From assembly GCF_025642135.1 (NCBI RefSeq), contig NZ_CP106793.1, positions 3,972,001 to 4,036,000 of the forward strand: a stretch of 64,000 nt of DNA. Direction: 5' to 3'. Below, piece after piece: positions 34,414-43,120 of this stretch. The stretch's first letter is position 1. Each line of letters starts with the position of its first letter. The translations under genes were made by a program, and so were the position numbers. Below the pieces are notes generated by a model. That model saw only the letters and a list, made by a program, of their open reading frames with translations. It had not been told where the DNA came from and ran no database searches. Source of the DNA: Streptomyces cynarae (lineage in GTDB: Bacteria; Actinomycetota; Actinomycetes; Streptomycetales; Streptomycetaceae).

Positions 34414-34800
34414 CACCGACCGGGCGGGTCCGGCGCGACGGCCGCCGACCCGAGACCGGCGACCGACCCGGTGCCTCCGACACGGTCGACCGACCACCGG
34501 CGACCGACCCGGCGCCTCCGACACGGTCGACCGACCACCGGCGACCGACCCGGCGTGTCCGGCACGACGGTTGCCGGTCCGGTGGGTCGGGCACGGCGGT
34601 CCCCGACCCGGCCACCGACTGCGGGTGACCGCCCCGGTGACTCGGCACCGCGGTCGCCGACCCGGCCACCCGCGTCGCCGAGCACCTCCTCCCGCAACCT
34701 CCCGCGTCCTCGCGCGCCCCATCTCTTCCTGACCTCGCGCCGGTTCAGTAATCTGACAGAGCGTCAGTTACTGAGCCGTCACACGGAAGCGGGCGGAGCG
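34414..34800. repeat. non-coding region with 41-bp tandem repeat
   Basis: This 387-base gap holds a tandem repeat of period 41, starting at 34455, 34496 and 34537 (two full units and part of a third), with core ACCGGCGACCGACCCGG. Degenerate CCGACCCGGCCACC units follow to about 34680. The end of the gap carries operator site 9. Open frames crossing the region are low-complexity and not credible as genes. Confidence 0.7.
34753..34767. promoter_or_regulatory. CTGACG-type operator, site 9
   Basis: CTGACAGAGCGTCAG has one arm mismatch and lies 33 bases upstream of the acetate-CoA-ligase-like gene. Confidence 0.65.
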
Positions 34801-37026
34801 ATGCTTGGATCGACCCACGGCACCCTGACCACCGACTCCCGCCGGGCCCGCGTCGCCGCCTGCGGGGAACCGCCTTCGCCCGTGGTGCGGGGCCGGGCCG
34901 CCGACGCCGGTGACCTCGATGTCAGCGGGCGGCCGCTGCATGCCGACGTGCCCGACCTGGACCGGTTCTTCCGGCCCGAGTCCGTCGCCGTCGTCGGCGC
35001 CTCCGACGCCGAGGGGCGCCCCCACACCGGCATCACCCGGCAGCTGCTCGCCTGGGCCGAGCGGGTCGGCGCCCGGCTGCACCCCGTGCATCCCACCCGT
35101 CAGTCCGTCTTCGGCATGCCCTGCTCTCCTTCCGTCGCGGACCTGCCCGAACAGGTCGACCTCGCCGTGCTCCTCGTCTCCGACCCGCTTCCCGTGCTGG
35201 AGGAACTGGGAGCGGCCAAGGTGAAGTTCGCCGTCGTCTTCGCCTCCGGATTCGCCGAGACCGGCCAGGAGGGAGCCGCCGCCCAAACGGTGCTCGCCTC
35301 CGCAGCCCGGCGGGCCGGGGTGCGGCTGCTCGGGCCGAACACCAACCTCAACGCCTTCGAGCGGTTCCGGGACGACCTCGACGGGCCGGCCATCGCGCTC
35401 ATCACCCAGTCCGGACACCAGGGGCGGCCCGTCTTCGCCCTGCAGGAGCTCGGCATACGGCTCTCCCACTGGGCCCCCACCGGCAACGAGGCCGACCTGG
35501 AGACCGCCGACTTCCTCTCCTACTTCGTCGAGCAGCCCGAGGTCGGCGCCATCGCCTGCTACATCGAGGGTCTGAAGGACGGCCGCGCCTTCCTGCTGGC
35601 CGCCGACCGGGCCGCCCGGCGCGGTGTGCCGGTCGTCGCGGTCAAGGTCGGCCGCACCGAGGCCGGCGCCCGCACCGCCGCCTCCCACACCGGCAAGCTG
35701 ACCGGCGCGGACGACGTGATCGACGCGGCGATGAGGCAGTACGGGGTCATCCGCGTGGACGGGCTGGACGAACTCCAGGACACCGCCACCCTGTTGGCCC
35801 GGGCCCGCACCCCGCGCGCCGACGGTGTCGTCGTCTATTCGATCTCGGGCGGCACGGGCGCGCACGTCGCGGACCTGGCGGCCGGGGCGGGGCTGCGGCT
35901 GCCGGTGCTGTCCGAGGCCAAGCGGGCCGAGCTGCGCCAGTGGATCCCCGAGTACCTGAGCGTCGCCAACCCCGTCGACAGCGGCGGTCACCCGGTGGGT
36001 GACCAGCGCGGGCGGAAGATCATCGACGCACTCCTGGACGACCCGGAGGTGGGCGTGCTCATCTGCCCGATCACCGGGCCCTTCCCTCCGCTGAGCGACA
36101 AGCTGGTGCGGGACCTGGTGGACGCGGCGGAGCACACGGACAAGCTGGTGTGCGTGGTGTGGGGGTCGCCGGTCGGCACGGAGGCCGCCTACCGCGAGAC
36201 GCTGCTGGGCTCCTCGCGCGTGGTCACCTTCCGCACGGTCGCGAACTGCGTCTCGGCCGTCCGCGCCCACCTCGACCACCGACGCTTCGCGCGCGGCTAC
36301 CGCTCCCCCTTCGACGAGGCACCCCGCACCCCCTCGCCCTCCTTCCGTAAGGCGCAGGCCCTGATGCGGCCCGGGCAGCAGCTGAGCGAGCACGCGGCGA
36401 AGCAGCTGCTGCGGGCGTACGGCATCCGCGTACCGCGCGAACAGCTGGTGACCAGCGCGGCGGCGGCGGTGCGCGCGGCGGGGCTCGTGGGCTACCCGGT
36501 GGTGATGAAGGCGTCCGGCGCCCAGATCGCCCACAAGACAGAGCTGGGACTTGTGAAGATCGGGCTGACCTCCGCCAGCCAGGTCCGGGAGGCCTACCGG
36601 GAGCTGACCGACATCGCGCGCTACGAGGGGATCAAGCTCGACGGTGTCCTCGTGTGCCAGATGGTCGAGCGGGGTGTCGAGATGGTCGTCGGCGTCTCGC
36701 ACGACCGGCTCTTCGGGCCCACGGTGACCGTGGGACTCGGCGGCGTGCTGGTCGAGGTACTGCGGGACGCGGCCGTGCGCGTGCCGCCCTTCGGCGAGGA
36801 ACAGGCCCGGGACATGCTCTTGGAGCTGCGCGGGCGGGCCCTGCTGGACGGGGTGCGCGGGCGCCCCGCGGCCGACCTCGACGCGCTCGTCGAGGTGGTG
36901 CTCCGCGTCCAGCGCATGGCGCTCGAACTCGGGGACCGGATCGCGGAGCTGGACATCAATCCGCTGATGGTGCTGCCCAGGGGGCAGGGAGCCGTGGCGC
37001 TGGACGCGCTGGCGGTGTGCCGCTGA
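34801..37026 (+). CDS. acetate--CoA ligase (ADP-forming)-like, CoA-binding/ATP-grasp protein
   Basis: A 741-residue fusion of a CoA-binding Rossmann domain (RFFRPESVAVVGASDAEG near 60-80), a succinyl-CoA-ligase-like domain with the phospho-histidine region ALITQSGHQGRPVF, and a C-terminal ATP-grasp domain (YPVVMKASGAQIAHKTELGLV; ELDINPLMVLP). ADP-forming acyl-CoA synthetases interconvert acyl-CoA and acid with ATP; some relatives instead acylate proteins. GGCGGAG precedes the ATG. A crotonase gene follows 31 bases on. Substrate unknown; propionate or another pathway end-product is plausible. Confidence 0.85.
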   Translation: MLGSTHGTLTTDSRRARVAACGEPPSPVVRGRAADAGDLDVSGRPLHADVPDLDRFFRPESVAVVGASDAEGRPHTGITRQLLAWAERVGARLHPVHPTRQSVFGMPCSPSVADLPEQVDLAVLLVSDPLPVLEELGAAKVKFAVVFASGFAETGQEGAAAQTVLASAARRAGVRLLGPNTNLNAFERFRDDLDGPAIALITQSGHQGRPVFALQELGIRLSHWAPTGNEADLETADFLSYFVEQPEVGAIACYIEGLKDGRAFLLAADRAARRGVPVVAVKVGRTEAGARTAASHTGKLTGADDVIDAAMRQYGVIRVDGLDELQDTATLLARARTPRADGVVVYSISGGTGAHVADLAAGAGLRLPVLSEAKRAELRQWIPEYLSVANPVDSGGHPVGDQRGRKIIDALLDDPEVGVLICPITGPFPPLSDKLVRDLVDAAEHTDKLVCVVWGSPVGTEAAYRETLLGSSRVVTFRTVANCVSAVRAHLDHRRFARGYRSPFDEAPRTPSPSFRKAQALMRPGQQLSEHAAKQLLRAYGIRVPREQLVTSAAAAVRAAGLVGYPVVMKASGAQIAHKTELGLVKIGLTSASQVREAYRELTDIARYEGIKLDGVLVCQMVERGVEMVVGVSHDRLFGPTVTVGLGGVLVEVLRDAAVRVPPFGEEQARDMLLELRGRALLDGVRGRPAADLDALVEVVLRVQRMALELGDRIAELDINPLMVLPRGQGAVALDALAVCR

Positions 37027-37057
37027 GGCCCGGATCAGCCGACTCACGAAACGGAAC

Positions 37058-37891
37058 ATGATGACGTCCTCCCCCGAAGACTCCGTGGACACCGAAGATC
37101 CCGTCGAGTCATTGGTACTGCACACCACTGACAATCACGTCGCGCACCTCACCCTCAACCGCCCCGACTTCCTCAACGCCATCACCCCCCACCTGCGCGA
37201 ACTCCTCATCCAAGAACTTCAGGACGCCTCCGCGGACCCCGCCGTGCGCGTCGTGGTCCTCACGGGCGCCGGACGCGGATTCTGTGCCGGCGCCGACCTG
37301 CGCGGCGGGGCGGGGTCCGCTGAGCGGATCGCCGGTGACGTCGCACGGACCATCCGCCGGGGCGCCCAGCGGCTGATCTCCGCGGTCCTCGACTGCGAGA
37401 AGCCGGTGATCGCCGCGGTGAACGGCACCGCCGCCGGACTCGGCGCCCACCTCGCCCTCGCCTGCGACCTGGTCCTCGCGGCCGAGTCGGCGAAGTTCAT
37501 CGAGGTGTTCGTGCGCCGCGGCCTGGTCCCGGACGGCGGCGGGGCGTATCTGCTGCCCCGGCTGGTCGGCCCGCAACGCGCGAAGGAACTGATGTTCTTC
37601 GGCGAAGCCCTGCCGGCCACGGAGGCGGAACGCCTGGGCTTGGTCAACCGTGTCGTACCGGGGCACGCCCTGGAGAAGACCGCCCGCGAGTGGGCCGCCC
37701 GCCTGGCCGCCGGCCCCACCCGCGCCCTGGCCCTCACCAAGCAACTGGTCAACGCCTCCCTGGACACCGACCGCGCCACCGCCTTCGCGGCCGAGGCCAC
37801 GGCCCAGGAGATCAACATGACGACGACGGACGCCCGGGAGGGCGTGGCGAGTTTCGTGGAACGGCGGGAGCCCCGCTACCACGGCCGCTGA
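37058..37891 (+). CDS. enoyl-CoA hydratase/isomerase family protein, copy 2
   Basis: A 277-residue crotonase with HLTLNRPDFLNAITP, VVLTGAGRGFCAGADLRGG, the oxyanion region AAVNGTAAGLGAHLALACDLVLA and RRGLVPDGGGAYLLPRLVG. The aspartate in GLVPDGGG instead of glutamate resembles isomerase-type crotonases such as PaaG relatives. It is probably cotranscribed with the CoA-ligase-like gene and hydrates or isomerises an enoyl-CoA in the pathway. An alternative start one codon later is possible because the gene begins ATG ATG. Confidence 0.87.
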   Translation: MMTSSPEDSVDTEDPVESLVLHTTDNHVAHLTLNRPDFLNAITPHLRELLIQELQDASADPAVRVVVLTGAGRGFCAGADLRGGAGSAERIAGDVARTIRRGAQRLISAVLDCEKPVIAAVNGTAAGLGAHLALACDLVLAAESAKFIEVFVRRGLVPDGGGAYLLPRLVGPQRAKELMFFGEALPATEAERLGLVNRVVPGHALEKTAREWAARLAAGPTRALALTKQLVNASLDTDRATAFAAEATAQEINMTTTDAREGVASFVERREPRYHGR

Positions 37892-37936
37892 GGACCGTGC
37901 GGACCTTCGCTTCCGATGTCACTTCCGACTTCACTT

Positions 37937-37951
37937 CTGACGTACCGTCAG
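37937..37951. promoter_or_regulatory. CTGACG-N3-CGTCAG operator, site 10
   Basis: CTGACGTACCGTCAG has perfect arms and ends five bases before the first possible ATG of the flavin reductase gene, again suggesting a leaderless or downstream start. Confidence 0.75.
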
Positions 37952-37956
37952 TTTCA

Positions 37957-38574
37957 ATGGGTGGCGTGATGGGACACGCAGGGATGGCCGCCACCGCCGT
38001 CCGTTACCTCAGGTCCATCGGGGCGCGCACGGCCGCGGGGCCCGTCGAAGCGTTGCCGCGCCCGGAGTTGCGGGCCGTGCGGGAGGATGAGCGGGCGCCC
38101 GTCGACTCGGCCGAGTTCCGGAGCGTGCTGGGAAACTTCGCCACCGGTGTCACCGTTGTCACTGCGCCGGCGGCGGACGGTGAGGTGAGCCCCGCCGGCT
38201 TCGCCTGTCAGTCGTTCTCGTCGCTTTCCCTGAAACCGCCGTTGGTCGTGTTCATGGTCGGCCGGTCCTCGAGCACCTGGCCGCGGATCGCCCGCGCCGG
38301 GGTGTTCTGCGTGAACGTGCTCGCCGCCGACCAGGCCGCGCTGTGCCGAGGCTTCGCGGTGAGCGGCGGGGACAAGTTCGCCGGGGTCCGGCACGAGGCG
38401 GCACCCTTCTCCGGCGCCCCGCGCCTCATCGGCGCCACGGCGTGGATCGACTGCGCGATCCACGCCGTGCACACCGGCGGCGACCATCTCATCGTGGTGG
38501 GCCGGGTGGAGGCCCTGGGTACCGGCGACGGGGACGACAGGCCGCTGCTGTTCCACAAGGGGCGGTTCCTCTAG
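37957..38574 (+). CDS. flavin reductase family protein (HpaC/HsaB-like)
   Basis: About 205 residues; the conserved split-barrel begins at FRSVLGNFATGVTVVTA and continues SFSSLSLKPPLVVFMVG, FCVNVLAADQ and GGDHLIVVGRVEAL. Members supply reduced flavin to two-component monooxygenases, HsaB being the steroid example. No HsaA-type oxygenase is adjacent; the LLM enzymes may be the partners. Starts at 37957, 37969 and 37984 are all possible and none has a ribosome-binding site. A perfect operator lies directly upstream. It is convergent with the MFS gene. Confidence 0.83.
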   Translation: MGGVMGHAGMAATAVRYLRSIGARTAAGPVEALPRPELRAVREDERAPVDSAEFRSVLGNFATGVTVVTAPAADGEVSPAGFACQSFSSLSLKPPLVVFMVGRSSSTWPRIARAGVFCVNVLAADQAALCRGFAVSGGDKFAGVRHEAAPFSGAPRLIGATAWIDCAIHAVHTGGDHLIVVGRVEALGTGDGDDRPLLFHKGRFL

Positions 38575-38604
38575 GGCCATGCCCCGGAGGAACCGCCGGC
38601 CGGG

Positions 38605-39909
38605 TCACGCCGGTGCCGGTGCTCCCGCCGGGCGGCGCCGGATCACCAGGGCCATCAGGGCCGCCGCCGCGCACAGCGCCCCGGCCGCGTACCAGACCAC
38701 GTCGTACGAGCCGAAGGTGTCCCGTGCCACGCCGCCGAGGAAGGCGACCAGGGCCGCGCCGACCTGGTGGGAGGCCAGCACCCAGCCGAAGACGATGGCG
38801 CTGTCCTCGCCGTACTGCTCCCGGCACAGCGCCAGCGTGGGCGGGACCGTGGCGACCCAGTCCAGGCCGTAGAAGACGATGAAGAAGATCATCGGCGGAT
38901 GGACGGACGGGGCCAGCAGCATGGGCAGGAACAGCAGCGAGGTGCCGCGCAGGGCGTAGTACACGGCGAGCAGGCGGCGCGGCTCGAAGCGGTCCGTGAA
39001 CCAGCCGGAGGCGATCGTGCCCACCACGTCGAAGACACCGACGACCGCGAGCAGCGAGGCCGCCGCCGTGATCGGCATGCCGTGGTCGTGGGCCGCCGGG
39101 ACGAAGTGGGTCTGGATCAGGCCGTTGGTGGAGGCGCCGCAGATCGCGAAGGTGCCGGCCAGCAGCCAGAACGGGCCCGTGCGCACCGCCGAGAACAGCA
39201 CGGTGACGGCGCGGCGGGCGGCGCCCCGTGCGGGTTCCGGCTTCGGTACGAACTCCTCGGCGCCGTACGGCTTCTGACCCGCGTCCGCCGGGTGGTCGCG
39301 CAGCAGCAGCCAGACGAAGGGGACGACCGCGAGGGCGGCGAGGGCCACCGTCACCGCGGCCGGGCGCCAGCCGTGGCGCTCCACCATCCAGGACAGCAGG
39401 GGCAGGAAGATCAGCTGCCCAGAGGCCGAGCCCGCGGTGAGGATGCCGCTCACCAGGCCGCGCCGCGTGGTGAACCAGCGGTTGGTGACCGTCGCCGCGA
39501 AGGCCAGCGCCATCGAACCGGAGCCCAGGCCCACCAGCAGGCCCCAGCACAGCAGGAGCTGCCAAGGCGCCGTCATCCACACGGTCGCGCCCGAGCCGAG
39601 TGCGATCACCACGAGGGCCACGGCGACCACCCTGCGGATGCCGAAGCGGTCCATCAGGGCGGCGGCGAAGGGGGCGGTCAGGCCGTACAGCGCGAGGTTG
39701 ATCGACACCGCCGCGCCGATCGTGCCGCGCGACCAGTGGAACTCCTGGTGCAGCGGGTCGATCAGCAGGCCCGGCAGCGAACGGAAGGCCGCGGCGCCGA
39801 TGATCGTCACGAAGGTGACGGCGGCGACGAACCAGGCGCGGTGGATGCGGGTCGTCCGGGTCGGTTGTGGTTCCTCGACAGTGGGTGCGGTGGCGGTTGT
39901 CTGGGTCAC
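38605..39909 (-). CDS. MFS transporter
   Basis: A 434-residue transporter with about twelve predicted membrane helices: RAWFVAAVTFVTIIGAAAF, then LYGLTAPFAAALMDRFGIRR (the loop 2-3 signature), a long central loop (RDHPADAGQKPYGAEEF) and DVVGTIASGWFTDRFEPRR in the second half. It resembles the monocarboxylate/oxalate-formate branch of MFS. It may import the acid degraded by nearby genes, but it has no CTGACG operator. The GTG at 39909 has GGAAG upstream. It is divergent from the GlxA-type regulator, which may control it. Confidence 0.87.
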   Translation of the reverse strand: MTQTTATAPTVEEPQPTRTTRIHRAWFVAAVTFVTIIGAAAFRSLPGLLIDPLHQEFHWSRGTIGAAVSINLALYGLTAPFAAALMDRFGIRRVVAVALVVIALGSGATVWMTAPWQLLLCWGLLVGLGSGSMALAFAATVTNRWFTTRRGLVSGILTAGSASGQLIFLPLLSWMVERHGWRPAAVTVALAALAVVPFVWLLLRDHPADAGQKPYGAEEFVPKPEPARGAARRAVTVLFSAVRTGPFWLLAGTFAICGASTNGLIQTHFVPAAHDHGMPITAAASLLAVVGVFDVVGTIASGWFTDRFEPRRLLAVYYALRGTSLLFLPMLLAPSVHPPMIFFIVFYGLDWVATVPPTLALCREQYGEDSAIVFGWVLASHQVGAALVAFLGGVARDTFGSYDVVWYAAGALCAAAALMALVIRRRPAGAPAPA

Positions 39910-39981
39910 GTCATAGATCTTCCGGCTTGGGCGCCTTCCGCATCGAGTGGCCCGAGGGACAGCATTCGTTAGGATCGGGCC

Positions 39982-40992
39982 ATGACCCGTGAGTCCACGT
40001 TCCGGCCGCACCGCGTCGTCGTCCTCGCCCTCGACGGGCTGCTCCCCTTCGAACTGGGCATCCCGCACCGGATCTTCGGGCGTCCCAAGGACGCCGAGGG
40101 CCGGCACCTGTACGAGGTCGTCACCTGCTCGGTCCGGCCACCGGGCCCGGTCGAGACGGACGCCGACTTCTCCATCCACGTCGAGAACGGCCCGGAGGCC
40201 CTGGCCACCGCCGACACCGTGATCGTCCCGGCGTCCTACGAGATGGGTCCGGTCTTCGACGAGGGGGTGCTGACCGACGAGCTGGCCGCCGCGCTCGCCC
40301 GTATCCGGCCCGGCACCCGGCTCGCCTCCATCTGCACCGGCGTCTACGTCTTCGCAGCCGCCGGCCTTCTCGACGGGCGTCCCGCCACCACGCACTGGGC
40401 CGAGGCCGCGCACTTGCAGCGGCTCTTCCCCCGGATCAAGGTCGATCCGGACGTCCTGTTCATCGACGACGGCGACATCCTGACCTCCGCGGGCGTCGCG
40501 GCCGGGATCGACCTGTGCCTGCACATGGTGCGCCGCGACCACGGCAGCGCCGTCGCCAACGAGGTGGCCCGCCGCACGGTCGTCCCGCCGCACCGCGACG
40601 GCGGCCAGGCGCAGTACATCCACCGCCCGGTACCCGAGCCGCAGCTGGCGACCACCACCACCGCCCGCGCCTGGGCGCTCGGCCGCCTCCACGAACCGAT
40701 CCAGCTGCGCGACATGGCGGAGCAGGAAGCCATGTCCGTACGCACCTTCACACGCCGTTTCCGCGAGGAGGTCGGCATGAGCCCGGGCCAGTGGCTCACC
40801 CAGCAGCGCGTCGAGCGGGCCCGCCATCTGCTGGAGTCCACCGACCTGTCGATGGACCAGGTGGCGCGGGACGCCGGTTTCGGCACCGCCCAGTCGATGC
40901 GCCAGCACCTCCAGGCGGCCCTCGGCGTCACGCCCACCACGTACCGGCGGACCTTCCGCACGGGAGCCGCCGACCCGGTCGTCACCTCCTAG
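39982..40992 (+). CDS. GlxA-family transcriptional regulator (DJ-1/PfpI plus AraC HTH)
   Basis: A 336-residue regulator. The N-terminal DJ-1/PfpI-like domain has the nucleophile-elbow-type segment ASICTGVYVFAAAGLLDGRPATTHW; the C-terminal AraC domain carries two helix-turn-helices, with MSVRTFTRRFREEVGMSPGQWL and the late VARDAGFGTAQSMRQHLQAALGVTPTTYRR. GlxA-type proteins activate nearby catabolic or transport genes in response to small molecules. It lies 72 bases from and divergent to the MFS gene, its likely target. Confidence 0.9.
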   Translation: MTRESTFRPHRVVVLALDGLLPFELGIPHRIFGRPKDAEGRHLYEVVTCSVRPPGPVETDADFSIHVENGPEALATADTVIVPASYEMGPVFDEGVLTDELAAALARIRPGTRLASICTGVYVFAAAGLLDGRPATTHWAEAAHLQRLFPRIKVDPDVLFIDDGDILTSAGVAAGIDLCLHMVRRDHGSAVANEVARRTVVPPHRDGGQAQYIHRPVPEPQLATTTTARAWALGRLHEPIQLRDMAEQEAMSVRTFTRRFREEVGMSPGQWLTQQRVERARHLLESTDLSMDQVARDAGFGTAQSMRQHLQAALGVTPTTYRRTFRTGAADPVVTS

Positions 40993-41082
40993 GGCGTTCC
41001 GCAGCCGCGGCAGCCCGTTCCTGGCCATGAGGCCACCGTCGGGCGAAGGCCCGATCTCCCGGCCGGCCGTCGCTCGCGATGG

Positions 41083-41913
41083 TCAGCAGTAGGGGGGCTG
41101 GTTGGTCAGGGACGCTGCCACTCGCATCCACACGCCGAACAGCCGATAGAGGCCGGGGACAGTTCCCTGCGCCTGGACGGTCCGGGTATCTGCCAAGGTG
41201 ACGCCTGGAATTCCCAGGAGCGTCGAGGCCACTGAAGCCGACTGCCACCGGACCGTGAGGGTGGCCGGGGCCGCCGCGACAACTGGGACCTTCGGCGGTG
41301 CGGAGAGACTGGCGGCGACCGCATTCTCGATTGCCGCACGTGCTTCTTCCGCCGGTCGTAGATCTGCCGTGAACCGGTCCCGCGCATACTTCACGGCCAC
41401 GGTCGTCACCGAGGCGTCCCATTCCGTCATCTCTGTGCAGGCACAGTCGTCACCGGTGAGGACCGTCACCGGCACGCCGATGGCGGCCGCGGTGGCATGG
41501 GCCAGACCTATCTCACCCACAGCCCGGCCGTCCAGCCACATGTCTTCGATCTCGTGCCCCATGAAGCTGTGGCTCAGTACGCCGAGCGCACCGGCCCGTG
41601 AGTGGTAGCCGACGAAGACCGCGGCGTCGTGCTCGGGAGCGAGTCCTTCGAGCATGAGCATCTGCTTGGGCTTGCCCCGGATGAGGCGCGCCGCCGGGTG
41701 CAGCGACTCGGGCAGGAGGTTGCGCATCGGGCCGTGCGCGTCATTGACGGTGATTTCGGTGGCACCCGCTGCGACGGCGCCGCGGATGGCGGCGTTGACG
41801 TCCTCGGCCATCATCAGCCGTCCACGCTCGTAGTCTCGGCCGCCGGGCTGGACATCGTCGGCATCCACCAGCCCGGTGACGCCCTCCATGTCCACACTGA
41901 TGTAGATCCGCAC
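41083..41913 (-). CDS. M55-family D-aminopeptidase (DppA-like)
   Basis: A 276-residue zinc peptidase of the DppA family, which removes N-terminal D-amino acids from peptides. The metal ligands fall at the DppA positions: Asp8 and Glu10 (SVDMEG), His60 (NDAHGP) and His104 (GYHSRAG). The start is a GTG at 41913 with GAGGAG eight bases upstream, but that ribosome-binding site forms one arm of a perfect hairpin, so translation may be controlled. It is convergent with the GlxA gene and stands alone. Confidence 0.88.
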   Translation of the reverse strand: MRIYISVDMEGVTGLVDADDVQPGGRDYERGRLMMAEDVNAAIRGAVAAGATEITVNDAHGPMRNLLPESLHPAARLIRGKPKQMLMLEGLAPEHDAAVFVGYHSRAGALGVLSHSFMGHEIEDMWLDGRAVGEIGLAHATAAAIGVPVTVLTGDDCACTEMTEWDASVTTVAVKYARDRFTADLRPAEEARAAIENAVAASLSAPPKVPVVAAAPATLTVRWQSASVASTLLGIPGVTLADTRTVQAQGTVPGLYRLFGVWMRVAASLTNQPPYC

Positions 41914-41920
41914 TGCGCAG

Positions 41921-41948
41921 TCTCCTCAAGCTTGATCATTTGAGGAGA
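41921..41948 (-). promoter_or_regulatory. perfect hairpin masking the M55 ribosome-binding site
   Basis: In the leader of the M55 gene, TCTCCTCAA (41948-41940) can pair with TTGAGGAGA (41929-41921) over a ten-base loop. The 3' arm contains the GAGGAG Shine-Dalgarno sequence, so the 5' arm is a full anti-Shine-Dalgarno. It could also be a DNA operator. Confidence 0.55.
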
Positions 41949-42333
41949 CGCCCGCCGCTCTTGCTCTGGTTCCTTCACCAGCTCACGATCAACCAGTTCC
42001 CGCCTGGACCAGGGCGCTCGTCAGCTCAACTGGACCAAGGAACTGATCGCGCAGGCCGCCCGCACGCAATTCGCCTTGGGTGACTTGGCGTTGGAGATCG
42101 AACCCAGGACGGCTGTGGACGGCATCAGCCCGGATTCGCCCCAGGCCGATGCTGTCGTCGCGGCCCTCACCGCCTACTGCACGCGGGCCCACGGCCGCCG
42201 CGATGATGCCGAGCTGCACCGGCGGTGGCTGCTGCACCGTCTGCAAGCCCCGAGCGATCCGCACAGGGACCGGTACTTCCGGCTGCTCGCACTGATCAAC
42301 GACTGGCCGACACCGGAATGCCTCGCCCAGTGA
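41944..42333 (+). pseudogene. fragment of an unrecognised gene
   Basis: An open frame of 129 codons with no convincing start; the first usable codon is a TTG at 42076, giving 85 residues ending LALINDWPTPECLAQ. The segment LNWTKELIAQAARTQFALGDLALEIEP and the C-terminal RRWLLHRLQAPSDPHRDRYF look like real protein rather than frame noise. No family was recognised. It is probably the 3' remnant of a regulator-type gene whose front was lost. Confidence 0.3.
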
Positions 42334-42373
42334 TCGACTGGTCCGTCACAGCTCTGCGGATTCGGGCAGCCCG

Positions 42374-43006
42374 ATGACGCAAGCCGCACAGTCACACCTA
42401 GCGCTGAATGCCGCAGCGACCACATACTCTCGGCCGATGGACGAGATCGCTGCACGACTGAAGGCAGACGCCACACCGTCAACCCCCGCTCTCATACTGC
42501 GTTCCTGGAGCCCGTTGGACGCTGCCGACCTGGTCGAGCTGTATCGGGATGCCGCGCTGCGCCGATGGACGAGCTCAGCCGTGAACGACGAGGCGAGCGC
42601 GGCACGGTGGATTCAGGACCAGCAATGGGGGTGGGAGAGGGGAGACCGCTTTGCATTTGCCGTCATCGAATCCCAAACCGCAGGGACTGATGGTCGCTTG
42701 GCGGGCCACGTGGTCCTCAAGATCGTCGCACCGGGCACTTCGTCCGCCGAGGTCGGCTACTGGACCGCGGCGCATGCGCGCGGCCGGGGAGTGGCGCCCC
42801 GAGCACTGCAGGCGCTGACGGACTGGGCCTTCACCGCCTTCCCCGGTGAGGAACTGACACGCCTCGAACTCCTGCACCAAGTGGACAACGCAGCGTCATG
42901 CCGCGTCGCGCAGAAGAGCCGGTACGCCCTGACCAGGCTCCTACCGGCGGCACCACCCGCCTACCCCCTTGCCGGTCACCTCCACGTACGGACGCGCCAC
43001 CTCTGA
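42374..43006 (+). CDS. GNAT-family acetyltransferase
   Basis: A 210-residue GNAT protein with LRSWSPLDAADLVELYRD, AEVGYWTAAHARGRGVAPRALQAL (acetyl-CoA loop) and LELLHQVDNAASCRVAQKSRY. The end, PPAYPLAGHLHVRTRHL, is typical of Streptomyces relatives. Starts at 42374 and 42437 are both possible, and the second gives the more usual N-terminus. Function unknown. It is convergent with the response-regulator gene. Confidence 0.78.
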   Translation: MTQAAQSHLALNAAATTYSRPMDEIAARLKADATPSTPALILRSWSPLDAADLVELYRDAALRRWTSSAVNDEASAARWIQDQQWGWERGDRFAFAVIESQTAGTDGRLAGHVVLKIVAPGTSSAEVGYWTAAHARGRGVAPRALQALTDWAFTAFPGEELTRLELLHQVDNAASCRVAQKSRYALTRLLPAAPPAYPLAGHLHVRTRHL

Positions 43007-43120
43007 CCCGGCCGGGTACCGACCCTCGCACTGCTGCTGAGGGCTCCGCCATGGGCAACCCGTCAAAGGGGCGAACTCAGGAATAGGCGCGGTTACGATC
43101 GCTGCGGAATCCAGCGGTAT

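Noticed and set aside
34455..34560. Possible CRISPR or repeat-protein gene
   Set aside because: Two and a half contiguous 41-bp units without spacers; reading frames through it give no plausible protein.
34768..37134. A long leftward open frame opposite the CoA-ligase-like gene
   Set aside because: The opposite strand encodes a complete conserved three-domain protein; the antisense translation is low-complexity.
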